Source: Ascaris suum (taxonomy: Eukaryota > Nematoda > Chromadorea > Rhabditida > Ascarididae). Taken from it: a stretch of DNA of 64,000 nucleotides. The stretch covers positions 11,862,322-11,926,321 of the forward strand of contig CM024173.1 of assembly GCA_013433145.1 (NCBI GenBank), written 5' to 3'. The position numbers were made by a program, and so were the translations under genes. This document shows positions 53,696 to 63,159 of this stretch, in pieces. How positions within the stretch are numbered: the first letter of the stretch is position 1; every line of letters starts with the position of its first letter. The notes beneath the pieces are model-generated. The model searched no databases and had not been told where the DNA came from. It saw nothing but the letters and a program-made list of their open reading frames with translations.

Positions 53696-55486
53696 CTGAA
53701 AAAAATAGAGGGACAGTTATAATTTATAAACAAAAAAATACCGCAAAAATCGAGCGAGCTTTCTTCGAGGTCCCATTCTCCTGTTCCTCTAAGCAGTCTG
53801 AGGGAAGACAAACATCAATCCATAAATTGGAGAAGAAAGACCGATGGCATCTATTATGTACAATCGGAAAATACTAACTACATAGGTGAGTACAATAGCT
53901 GGAGCTCAATATTTATATGTAAAGTGAAGTATGAACTTCTAATATTCATTTGCTCGTGATATGAAGTTATGAACGACGCACTGCTAATCGTTCACATCTT
54001 TTAAATGCAAAAATTATTTACTGTTTTCTGAAGTTGACTGCCAAGAAGAGGGAAATTCTGGGAGGCCCTCAAATGAATTTTTCTGAGCTAACGCTAGTCG
54101 CAACCAAATCCCAAGGATGGAAGGTGTAATTTCATCCAGAATCCAAACAGCTAATCCTTAATTTCATCGACTTACTCAAATGATGCTCGGATTAACCAAA
54201 TACCACGTCGATGTTAGAAGAAGACAATACTTACTAACAGGGAACTCGAATTGTAAATAAACGTGCGTACAATGAATGAACCGGAAGCCTTTTTATGCCG
54301 ATAGTTGCCAAGAATTTTAGGCGGCGAGGAGAACAACATAAGAATCTATGCTGTGGACGGTATGTTTTCTAGCTGCAACAAATTTTAAGAGTACGTTGCA
54401 GTGTACCAACAAATATCTAAAGAAAAGACGGTCAACGGGTGGCGGCTCATGTGGACAATGGATACCTTATATGAATAAAATGAGCTATGCTGTGAGATAA
54501 TTAGCGGCTTTTACTTAACTAAACCCATCCACCTATATGGGAATGGGGAACCCAGCAAATCAGCTCAGCTGGTAAAAATCTGTGGATCTGAGTCACCTAA
54601 GAGCGTTGCATCCGGGTCAAGTTTTTAGAGAGAATACTACTCCCATGAACTTACCTAGTAATTTTACGACTGATTCATCGTCCACCTAGGACCTATTAGA
54701 ATGGACTGCAATATCAGATCATTCGCTTTCATTCCCTGCCCTTCTCCAACACCCACTTTGATCATGCCAATATCACACTCCCTCTAGCTCACTGGACCAG
54801 GTAGGTTCAATGGAAAGTTTCGGGTTTCCGCTCTATCCCAAAAACGCCCGCATACTGGCGCCCATTAAACGTAAAATAACGGCGTACAGGAGGAGTAGTT
54901 TCACCAAGACCGTTAGAATAAGGTAAGATGTTGAGATTGGACACAATTTGTTATCGGCCGAGATAGGATTCATACCGTGGCACTGTGACTTCACCTTCGG
55001 CAACTGCGCTACTCTTCAAAGACTCACACAGACTATGCGGATCCCACTTAGATAGCCCCAAGGACCCAAAGACGTAACAAGACTCCTCGTGGAAATTCTT
55101 TCCACGATAGATCACCTGTAATTATAAACTAGCAGTGTGCATAATACTGCTGTTCGATTTTGCTTTGCTTCTATAATTTTACGCGGTTTTTTTTTCATGA
55201 CAACATGCAACTTTCAAACGATCATATTTGCTTTATCTCTTCATATTTCCCTGCTTTTTCGGATCCTCTACCTGTCCTACCTCTCTCTTCAAAATTACCT
55301 GCGAGGGATGAGCAGTGGTGAGTGCGTTGAGGGGGGGGGGGAGGGAAGGAGGGGGAGAGAAAGATCAGCTTTAATTTTGACCATGACAATGTTACTGTGG
55401 ACTCATAATACACATAAAATGAGCAAACAATTTCTTACTGAAAGATTTCCTTTAGAGGTGGAATGTAAATAAAGAAAATAACGAAC
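53696..55486 (-). other. lem-2-like intron 2, including a GC-richer repeat-like block
   Basis: A 1.8-kb intron. Positions 54500-55100 are clearly GC-richer than the rest and include a tRNA-like promoter (listed separately), which suggests an inserted repeat. There is an 11-G run at 55331-55341. Confidence 0.6.
54555..54630 (+). other. tRNA-like A-box/B-box pair (possible SINE head or tRNA relic)
   Basis: AGCTCAGCTGG at 54562-54572 fits the internal A box of tRNA genes. GGGTCAAGTTTT at 54614-54625 matches the B box at about 8 of 11 positions, and the spacing is that of a tRNA. No full cloverleaf with acceptor stem and anticodon arm could be folded by eye, so this is not called a tRNA gene. 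Confidence 0.4.
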
Positions 55487-55707
55487 GGTTTTTTCGTTGG
55501 TGATGATTGTGGTGTTTTCTTTTGAGGCTGTGAAACACCTGTTGCTCTGCCACGCAAGATTCGCGGTTCAGGAATCGACTCTTCATTTTGAAATGCTCCA
55601 TCAACAGGCTCTTCTGAATCAGACGTATCTTCTGGCTCCGATCTCGTGCCCTTCTGACGGCCACTACGACGATCGGAAGGTCGGCGTGATATATCCGTCA
55701 CAAGCTC
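55487..55707 (-). CDS. lem-2: lem-2-like exon 2 (basic/acidic linker)
   Basis: Acceptor TTGCTCTAG, phase 0, ends in phase 2 at AAACC|GTTCGT. It encodes ELVTDISRRPSDRRSGR, RSEPEDTSDSEEPVDG and PQKKTPQSSPTKKP. This is a disordered, probably nuclear-localising and phosphorylatable linker downstream of the LEM domain. The S-D-S-E-E stretch resembles a casein-kinase-2 target; that is inference only. Confidence 0.78.
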
Positions 55708-56394
55708 CTAGAGCAAAGGAAACAATCGAAATGCTGCTAGAGTAGTATAACACACCGATTGGCATCGGAATTTTATTTTTTAAGACAGCCATAACCCTCT
55801 GCAATCACTTCACAGAAAATAGTATAGAGAATGTCATAAACAGGGATGCTCCGAATTCCCTCTGTTTCAAGATGAAAAGCATAGGAAAAAAAATGAAACC
55901 TGCGAATCACCTCAAAACCTCAATCCCCCCTCCCTTCAACTCAGTTTCCAAGCGGTTATCTCAACTAAGTATAGCAGCTATCTTTTACTCAATAATGAGT
56001 ATACGATCAATAGATCACATCAAATAAAAATATATAAAATTCAGAACGGGCAATAGATAAAAACAGCTAGATGATCGACCCGTCTCGTGATGGGTGGACA
56101 ATAGCCTAAATTCTTCCCCACTAATGATCATTGCTTCTTAAACGCATTTTGAATAAATTCATTAATTCACTCATTTATTACACTCAAAAGTACCACACAA
56201 TATCGCAATACTTATCATAGGTGAATTCTTATCTAATCCTCAAACATCTGTGAATGCTCTCAGAAATACAATGGCACAAAAATATTATGCGGAAGTAAAT
56301 ATTATCTGCGATCATGCAAAAGTGTTAGAATCAGGGAAAGTAAACCAGAGCAAAACTAAACTCCTCATCCGGAAAATATTTGAAAATAAGTTAC

Positions 56395-56625
56395 TGTGCT
56401 AGTGATCATCGATTTTCTCTTGATTCGCACCGGTGATTTCGACGGTGAATTTGGCTTGATTGGCGATGATGTTGCAGTTGGAAGTGGTGGCCCCGAACGA
56501 CGACGCTTCTCTAGTTGTTTCTCATAGACTGAACGTGTCGTTGCGGTGATTGGACCAACGGTTGCACCAAGTGCCGTCAACTCAGCACGTAATTCCGCAT
56601 CACTTAGACTGCTTGGAGAAGCCAT
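56395..56625 (-). CDS. lem-2: lem-2-like exon 1 (LEM domain), inner nuclear membrane protein
   Basis: This is the first coding exon of a LEM-domain inner nuclear membrane protein; the LEM fold binds the chromatin protein BAF. It encodes MASPSSLSDAELRAELTALG, then ATVGPITATTRSVYEKQLEK. The order [L]SDAELRAEL-xxx-G-xx-xGPIT-x-TTR-x-x-YEK-x-L is the LEM consensus and is very close to nematode LEM-2. A Ser/Pro/Lys-rich tail follows. The exon ends in phase 0 at AGCACA|GTAACT. ATG 56625 is the first in frame. A TTTAATTAG acceptor 17 bases upstream could be a spliced-leader trans-splice site. Ten exons located on the minus strand (56625 to 46044) encode roughly 650 residues. By my recollection that is longer than the C. 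elegans protein, mostly because of linker sequence. One internal exon and the C-terminus are missing. Confidence 0.93.
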
Positions 56626-56830
56626 TTCACGCAATCAATCTAATTAAATAACCAATCTTATAGAATACTTGAAACAATCATCTGCCAAATAGTTGCCATT
56701 TACATCTAACAAGTAAACTTGATCATACAACACAATGACATATCAGCTAGGTTATAGATGAAACAGCTAGGTTATGAGCTTAATCCCTACCCACCCACCC
56801 CCCCCCCCGGGTAAATGCTCAGTGGGGGGC

Positions 56831-56915
56831 GGTGAGTGGAAAGTACAACCTGACATTCGAATAAAGTTGGAGTTGCCCTAAAAACAACCTGGAAATGAAA
56901 GGAAGTGCGAGAGAA
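56831..56915. repeat. Diverged duplicate, copy 1
   Basis: Shares ordered words with 57411-57510: GAGTGGAAAG/GCGTGGAAGA, ACATTCGA/ATATTCGAA, AAAGT, and TTGCCCTAAAAACAA/CTGCCCTAAAAACAA. Both are followed by purine-rich sequence. It lies just upstream of the lem-2-like start. Confidence 0.6.
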
Positions 56916-57410
56916 AAAGGGGGAGACAAAGGAATGAATAAAACTCCAAAAGAAATGCTTGCCGGTTACTAAAGAAGAGAAGATGCAGGTATCATGGAAG
57001 TTGATGAGGGGATGGAGCAGAACTTATGCGCACGGGATGTATGCATGAGAGAGCCAACTAAAGAGACATAAACGACAAATATACAAATCCATGATCATAC
57101 AACACCGACAAAATACGAAACAGTGAGCACACAGAGTATCACAACAAAGCAACTACTGTACCCAATCAAACATATCCTCCCCCCCCCCCCCCTCCTAGAC
57201 CTGATAGAAAAATTTAATTATTAATCGGCTACAACAATATTTCCACTATCCACTCTAATAAAAACAGCAAAGGTGCATTTCCGGTCGAGAGTAAGAGAGC
57301 GCGAGAACAAATGCTCTCAGTGGAGCTCCTATTCGGAGTTATTTACTATATGACGCTATTGTGGTCAATGATTTGTCATATTTTGATCGACGCAATATGA
57401 TGCGTACTAG

Positions 57411-57486
57411 GTAGGAGTTGCGTGGAAGATGCAGCCCAATATTCGAAGAAAGTCATCAGCTGCCCTAAAAACAATATGAAAATAAT

Positions 57487-57510
<24 letters not shown>
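57411..57510. repeat. Diverged duplicate, copy 2
   Basis: Second copy of the 56831-56915 segment, in the same orientation about 580 bp away. It leads into the (GA)n/(GAAA)n tract. Confidence 0.6.
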
Positions 57511-57532
<22 letters not shown>

Positions 57533-57594
57533 AAGAAAGAAAGAAAGAAAGAAAAAAAAAAGAAAGAAAGAAAGAAAGAATGAAAAAAAAAAAA
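57491..57594. repeat. (GA)n/(GAAA)n homopurine tract
   Basis: About 100 bases of almost pure purine: (GA)n about 18 units, then GAAA tetramers and A runs. Such mirror-like homopurine DNA can form triplex (H-DNA). Confidence 0.97.
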
Positions 57595-58130
57595 CCTAGG
57601 GAAAAAAAAATTCTCACTAATTCTCCATGTTACTCATTCATCTCATTATATTAATGTATATTTCTCATATATTTGCATAGAATTTTACTCATTATGATTT
57701 TTTATATTTTTCTTTTTTCATTTCTCAATAAAAAATTCATTATCATATTTTAATTTCTATCATCAAATTCTTTTTTTTTTCTTCTTCAAAAGATTCAAAA
57801 CTTCAAATATAGTATCCATATTTTAAAATCATGGAAAAAAAAACTCTATCGAAAAATGCTCAAATTTCAATTTATATAATGAAAAAATTTCAAGAAGAAA
57901 AAAAAATTATCACAAAAATTCGAATTTTTGCTATTATTCATTTTTTTTTTTAATAATAGCGTATTTAATTATAAATATTTTCTTTCTCACTTTAGTGAGA
58001 AAGAAGTAAAAAAAAAAAAAAAAAAAAACAAGAGGTTCTTTAAAAAAAAAAGATCAACAATTGAACGAAGAAATTCTTCATTCATCTTTTTCTTCGCCTC
58101 TATTTTCAACGATTAATTTGTCAACAATAA
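57595..58130. other. Very AT-rich block, no gene
   Basis: Long A and T runs, much lower GC than the flanks. It includes a perfect 12-bp hairpin TTCTTTCTCACT/AGTGAGAAAGAA with a 2-base loop at 57980-58005. Short open frames here are composition effects. Confidence 0.7.
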
Positions 58131-58515
58131 AACGAGAAACAGTTATAAAACAAATTGAAGCATTAATTAACTTGTCATTCTTCTGTCGAGGCAATAGGCA
58201 ATAGGCATATCAAAGCAAGACTTATCTATCGATGCAATGGATATACCTCGAACCTAATAATATACCTCAAGTGCTTTCAGTTATATCTGGTGTCTAAAAC
58301 TTCAAGACGATAGTTTCATCCCTTTGCGGTATAATGTTTCTTTATGGTTTTACAGAGAAAGATAATAGTATAAGAAGCCTAAAATATAAAGACAACATTA
58401 AAAGACAGATGTTAGAAGATGAAATATTTAACAATGTAAGCTTTTGACATGAATGAAACAGATATGCGAATAAAAGGTGAACACGTTTCGGGCCCTTATC
58501 CGTTGACGCATACAC

Positions 58516-58557
58516 CTGAGTTATGCACCGGCCATCGTCACAACGAAACGCATAACC
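58516..58557 (-). CDS. Candidate mini-exon with LDL-receptor class A-like motif
   Basis: A 42-nt segment between CTACTAACAG and CAG|GTGTAT, phase 0 to 0, encodes GYAFRCDDGRCITQ. 'F-x-C-x-D-G-x-C-I' is the core of LDL-receptor class A repeats, but the first and last three cysteines are not in this exon and no neighbouring exon supplying them was found. It is short enough to be chance. Confidence 0.25.
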
Positions 58558-58701
58558 CTGTTAGTAGACGAAGATAAAATAGACAACATAAACATGTCTA
58601 ATGAACAGGATAAAGAAGTGAAGTGGCAAATAAATATGTAGATTAGATACAATGTTTGTTATGATTGTGTAATGAACAAGAAATTCTAAATATGGGCCTA
58701 C

Positions 58702-58781
58702 CTCGTCAGTGTTATCCGTTTTTCTTCTTTTTTCCCCAATGGTGAGTTGATATCCTAGGCTTTTTAAAGCATCTTTCATAT
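58702..58781 (-). CDS. Candidate exon or first exon, unknown protein
   Basis: After AACGCAG, or starting at the ATG at 58779, it encodes MKDALKSLGYQLTIGEKRR and KTDNTDE, ending in phase 0 at GACGAG|GTAGGC. It is phase-compatible with the mini-exon at 58516-58557. No family is recognised. Confidence 0.22.
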
Positions 58782-59228
58782 CTGCGTTCAGTTCATTTGA
58801 AAAAAAAAAATGTTAGAAAAGCTGGAAGTAGAAAAAGATTTACATTCAAGAACATTATCTTATTAATATATATTTGGTTAAGACTACAATTAAATCTACA
58901 ATATTCTCCTAAATTTAAACGATATAAAGAGAGTCCAAAATAGATCTCTCATGATAATAAAGGTTTCGACTATACCCTGAGACAGTCTTTTTTGTTAAAT
59001 TTGCATAAACTCGATCTTTTATCCCATACTACGATGTCATATCTACGACATTCATGTGTATCTATCTCTCAATAAACTTATATCAGAAATTCGACTAAAA
59101 TATCTGAGATTTACGCAAGCAAATTTGTTCGTATAAATCGAATTTACTCTGTAGCGATATAAGTGTCTATAAGTTTCCACATAAGTCCTTGAGAAGTAGA
59201 CTATGCAAATAACCATATAGAGATTAAC

Positions 59229-59341
59229 AATTTTCCAATAAAGACGTGGCACGCCATTGATATCGGGCTCGATCACCGTCATGGTCTTGCATGTCAAGGC
59301 GGCTTTATAGTCCCATTCAGTAGACAGGTTTCTAACATATT
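59229..59341 (-). CDS. Candidate exon, unknown protein
   Basis: This open segment after TTTTTTAAG encodes NLSTEWDYKAALTCKTM and TVIEPDINGVPRLYWKI, with a weak donor (ATT|GTTAAT). It is protein-like and uses GC-richer codons than its surroundings. Its phase does not match the candidate at 58702-58781, so they do not form a simple gene. Confidence 0.2.
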
Positions 59342-60350
59342 CTTAAAAAATTATAAGGGCATCTAATGACTAACTGCATGAAACGTTGCTATTACTAGCC
59401 AGGAGCTTTTGGTGTGTCACAAGGCTTACACCGCTATTATCCCCAATTCCATAATCAGTCATCACATTGTTTATTAACAACTCATTTACAAAAAATGATA
59501 TAACTTGTAATTAAACTTATTTTACAGATGATCGAATGCAGCCGAGAAAAAAAAAGAATTTTTTTCGCTTACATTTGTGTAACCGGTCGGTCTTCAAAAA
59601 AAAAAACGCATTGTAGCTTTTCGTCTATTTGGGCAAATATAATCGATCTAGTGAGTTGAAATGCGAGAGTACATATCGTGCCAGTCGTTTTTTTTTCCCC
59701 TTTCTTTTCCACTTGCTATATCGTAATCTTTACATTAACTGTAAATGTCTCAATGCTATGGGTGGAAATTGTTGGCAAAATTTAGCCAAAAAAAAACCCT
59801 ATCAATGGTTTGGAGAAATCATATCGCTTGAAATATGAAGGTTGGTAGTTCCATGAGGAAGTGAATACTCAGGTGAAGAGTTACCTGTCCGTCTAAATGC
59901 AAGCAACTTTAACCTACCCTACCTGAGCGAACATTTATCGCTCAAAATTACATTCAAAAATATGTGCGCTATGAAAAGTCGACATCTCGCTGATGATAGA
60001 ATCTGCATAAATTCAGCTTATTCAAGTTTTATATGACCTTCTAAATATCATTCAAAAATTTGCCTTTCTGGTCATCCAACGCTTAAAAACATATTCTCTC
60101 ATACCCTCTTCGATTCTTTGAAAATTCTTTAGAATTTCCCATGAAATCTGCCATCTATACATTGATATACACCATCAAAGATCACCTCTCCTATGGAAAA
60201 TCCAGCTGTGAGCAATATTCATTCATCCGTATACAAATCATGGGATTTGCATATGCATAACGCATTAGAAATCTCACATTTCCGGATGATTTTGCCGGAA
60301 TTTCAGGAATTCCCTCTGCTTTTCATCCGGTTGATGTTTCTTCTATTTAG

Positions 60351-60361
60351 AGGCTGACGAG
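60351..60361 (+). CDS. Possible 11-nt micro-exon of the EGF-like gene
   Basis: AGGCTGACGAG lies between a strong acceptor (TTCTTCTATTTAG) and a consensus donor (GTACGTAC). Entering in phase 0 it leaves in phase 2, which is exactly the phase needed by the exon at 60440. Upstream extension from an earlier AG meets stops in all frames, hence the micro-exon reading. Confidence 0.3.
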
Positions 60362-60439
60362 GTACGTACACGATGTGAGTATAGTTAGAATTATATGCGC
60401 ATATAAGTATACGATATTACGCAACGTCAAACTCCATAG

Positions 60440-60492
60440 GAAACAGAGTGCAAGGACAACGCAAATCAATGAGTTCCGTCGCGGAATTTCAG
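60440..60492 (+). CDS. EGF-like-domain gene, candidate exon a
   Basis: Acceptor CTCCATAG, donor TTTCAG|GTAATA, phase 2 in and phase 1 out. It encodes KQSARTTQINEFRRGIS and joins in phase to exon b. There is no domain in this part; its support is phase compatibility and position. Confidence 0.4.
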
Positions 60493-60589
60493 GTAATACG
60501 ACATCGTTATGAAATGCTCAACCTCCCAGAACAACTTTCGGAAATTGCCTTTCCATAAATTTCTGGATTCATGATAGTCGTTTTTAAAG

Positions 60590-60724
60590 GACAACCACAG
60601 GTGTGGTGGAACACACGAACTTATGAGATAGTAAGCAATGCAAAGCCAATCTGCTCTAGGTTAAATGAATTTAAATGTCACTGGGGTCAATGTGAAGAGC
60701 TTGAACTCTCGAATTGTTCTTGTG
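60590..60724 (+). CDS. EGF-like-domain gene, exon b (first five EGF cysteines)
   Basis: Acceptor TTTTTAAAG, donor TTGTG|GTGAGT, phase 1 in and out. It encodes QPQVWWNTRTYEIV..., then C-x7-C-x4-C-x7-C-x1-C. Joined in phase to exon c, the next cysteine follows after nine residues, giving C-x7-C-x4-C-x7-C-x-C-x9-C. That is the canonical six-cysteine EGF-like spacing, so the product should be secreted or exposed on a cell surface. An alternative phase-compatible terminal exon exists at 61374-61426 (open for 16 codons to TAA), but it breaks the EGF pattern. The protein family beyond EGF-like is not recognised. Confidence 0.6.
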
Positions 60725-61373
60725 GTGAGTATGACACCTGCAATCTCCCATAGTCGGGCAAATTATGCCCCCACTAAGATTTTGCTAGTTTATTCTACCA
60801 TCGTGAAATAAAAAAGACAAGTAGATCGCATTGAAAAGTGGCCAGATTTGACCAAACCAATAAACGGAAGCTAGACTGCATTGAAAAATGGCCAAATCTG
60901 GTTAAACCGATAAGTATATATACCTCATAATCGATTAATTAAATTCGTATTATCAATGAAAGCGAATGAGTGCCGCAAGTGTATTCGTATAAAACTACGA
61001 AGACAATTGAGAAAGAGATGCGAGCATAAGAATAGGTAATGATCAACGTTAGCGATAATTTCATTCAATATGCTGAGTTGATCGTTGCTTGTTGATAAAA
61101 ACATCTCTATATAAGTTAAAGAAGTTATGGAATAAGCATCAGGCAAAATAAATATGCAAACCGCCACCCCCCCCCCCCACTCCCGCCTGTAAATAAATAT
61201 GCAAATATGCCGTGTTCATCTAGAACAATAAAGACGGCATGCAGGAACGCGTTTAACCTATCCCCTGGCTTCCAAAAAAAAAAAAAAAGAATAGCAGAAA
61301 TCATAAAGAATGGAGATATGTGGGATGCAGGTATGAATATGCGAAAATAATGAAGGTACAATTACAGTTACAG

Positions 61374-61426
61374 CCGCCGAGCTGCAGATATTGCAGCCAG
61401 GCCGCAGTGTTCAAAGTGTCGCTTAA
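61374..61426 (+). other. Alternative terminal exon for the EGF-like gene (weak)
   Basis: After GTTACAG the sequence is phase-compatible with exon b and reads AELQILQPGRSVQSVA before TAA. All three frames are open for some distance, so there is no frame preference. It could be an alternative ending or simply a GC-rich intron patch. Confidence 0.15.
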
Positions 61427-62761
61427 GATACGACAAGCTGCCGAATATAACCATATGATATTGATAAGAAATTCCAAACAGGAACGACATGAAAGGTAAA
61501 TTGATTGAGCACACCTGTTCGATTCGCTAATTTCCTTTCAACTTGAAGAGAATATTGCCCTGAGCGTAGAGCATACTTAAAAAAAAAAAAAAAAAAAAAA
61601 ACGAGAAAATACTCTCGAACGGAATCGAAGCAAAGCTTTTAACAATCTCGAAGCATAAATGTAGATCGAAAAGAGTCTAAAAGCCGCCTTAATGAAGCGA
61701 TGCTGAATTTCCCCTCCCCCCCCCCTATCTCGATATCGTTTTTCATTCATAAACGGGTGTGTATTGATGAATATGGACGATGTTTCAGCTGAAAAAAAGA
61801 CGCAACAATGGTATGAATTTACAGGTGTCTTAAGTACCTGTAAAATATTTCGAATATATCTCAAAGCTTTCATCGAAAAACAAGAAACTAAGAGAATTTT
61901 CATATACTCTCCAAACATAACCATCATCAAAACTTCAAAACACCAATACCGATCAAAAAAAAAAAAAAAACACCACACATGTATCATAAACTGTTTGCTT
62001 TACTTAAATTTATAAAGCTTTACTCACTGATTGTAAGAGGTTTTACGCTCTTATTTGAATTCAATACTTGAAATAGAAGAATATCTATTACATATTAATT
62101 TACTGTAACTAATAAACTTATAAAATTACCTCATATAAAACCGTATTCATAAATAAATATAAAAAATTCAGCCAAACCTCTCGCCCCACCCCCCCCCCCC
62201 TCCCCTCCACCCTTCCCACCTCACACATTAAATTCAACTTCAACTTTCTAGGTTCAAAAATCAACTAAACGAAGCAATAATGAACGCCATCATTGCAACA
62301 AAACAATTGACGCTATTTTTCGAAAAGGAAATAAGCGCTATTCGTTTTGAAAACTCATACGAACATATATTGCAGCGCTAAATTATATCATCAATAATAC
62401 ATTTTAATAGTATAATTTCGTTTTTTTTTTTCTTTGAATCGAATTTCTAAATGTGGTGATTTTTTTCTTTTGTTTATTTAACGCTTAAGTATGGTTTTTT
62501 TGATTATAGAAAACTCCGGGAATTTTATTGACTCCGAATGATTGAATTAGGATCGAAAAGAGGAAAGCGATTCTTTTTATTGAGAATAATGTTCGTTAGA
62601 TGTGTCATTTGAAGAGAGATTCGACGTTCTCTAGTAAAATTCATAGCAATAATGGCTTATAATATAATATTTTATAATTAAAGAAAAAAAAATTTCATAT
62701 GGGAATTATGCGTTAAATACGCATCGTACAATGTGAAGTTTTCCGCTTTCTTTCAAACTAG

Positions 62762-62990
62762 TTGTTTCCTTCGACCCATCCGGTGGAAAATGCTACCCGA
62801 CCGCGGTAAAATGTGGCTCGTACGGCGCAAAATTCCATCGCTTCGATGTCAAATCCGGCATGGTCGTTTGTAAAGCATGGCCAGTCGAATTAATTCACTT
62901 GTGTAGCTCATGCAAACTTCATATACCTTTGAGCGCCTCGGTATTGTCATCGTCGAGAGGCACATTTTATGGTGCACATTATAGAGTAAG
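62762..62990 (+). CDS. EGF-like-domain gene, exon c (last EGF cysteine and Cys-rich region)
   Basis: A GC-rich island in AT-rich DNA, with acceptor CAAACTAG and donor GTAAG|GTGAGA, phase 1 in and phase 2 out. It is open for 75 codons in only the phase set by exon b. It encodes VSFDPSGGKCYPTAVKCGSY, FHRFDVKSGMVVCKAWPVEL and LCSSCK. Its first cysteine completes the EGF-like pattern; four further cysteines follow, ending in the CSSC pair. The exon lies 2.0 kb downstream of exon b. The Cys-rich region after the EGF unit is not a family I recognise. Confidence 0.6.
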
Positions 62991-62992
62991 GT

Positions 62993-63082
62993 GAGACCTG
63001 AGCTTCAAATAAGACCTAAGCTTTGAGTAGGGTTTTAGCTCCAAGTAAGAATTAAGCTTCAAATGAGATCCAAGGTTGCAGT
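62993..63082 (+). repeat. 18-bp minisatellite, five diverged units
   Basis: Consensus AAGACCTAAGCTTCAAAT. Units run 62993-63010, 63011-63028, 63029-63046, 63047-63064 and 63065-63082, with a partial sixth. It starts within the donor site of exon c. The frames contain stops, so it is intronic rather than coding. Confidence 0.85.
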
Positions 63083-63117
63083 AAGGACCGCACTGGTCCT
63101 GCTAGTCTTACATGCAG

Positions 63118-63159
63118 TGATTGTACTACGTTCAAAAATACGATCAGCGAAGTCTCATC
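63118..63159 (+). CDS. EGF-like-domain gene, candidate exon d
   Basis: Acceptor CTTACATGCAG and consensus donor (CATC|GTAAGTAT). Entering in the phase left by exon c it reads SDCTTFKNTISEVS and leaves in phase 2. The small size and consensus sites fit an internal exon. Later exons were not found before the window end. Confidence 0.4.

Larger units (their letters stand above)
31000..62300. other. Strand-asymmetric domain (C/A-rich plus strand)
   Basis: Across this span the plus strand has more C than G and more A than T. C homopolymers of nine or more occur at 34858, 37421, 38043, 39810, 43312, 50547, 56798, 57179, 61167, 61716 and 62189, against only two G runs (44715-44730, 55331-55341). 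To the left, the long runs are G at 2366 and 15276 and C at 4669, and sampled lines are G/T-richer. Counts were made by eye on sample lines, not over the whole window. Confidence 0.5.

Noticed and set aside
54555..54630. A functional tRNA gene
   Set aside because: No complete cloverleaf (acceptor stem and anticodon arm) could be formed; only the internal promoter boxes are recognisable.
61374..61494. Open frame starting PPSCRYCSQAAVFKV, netrin-module-like at first sight
   Set aside because: It needs phase 0, which the preceding exon does not provide. All three frames are open, and the cysteine spacing does not fit an NTR domain.
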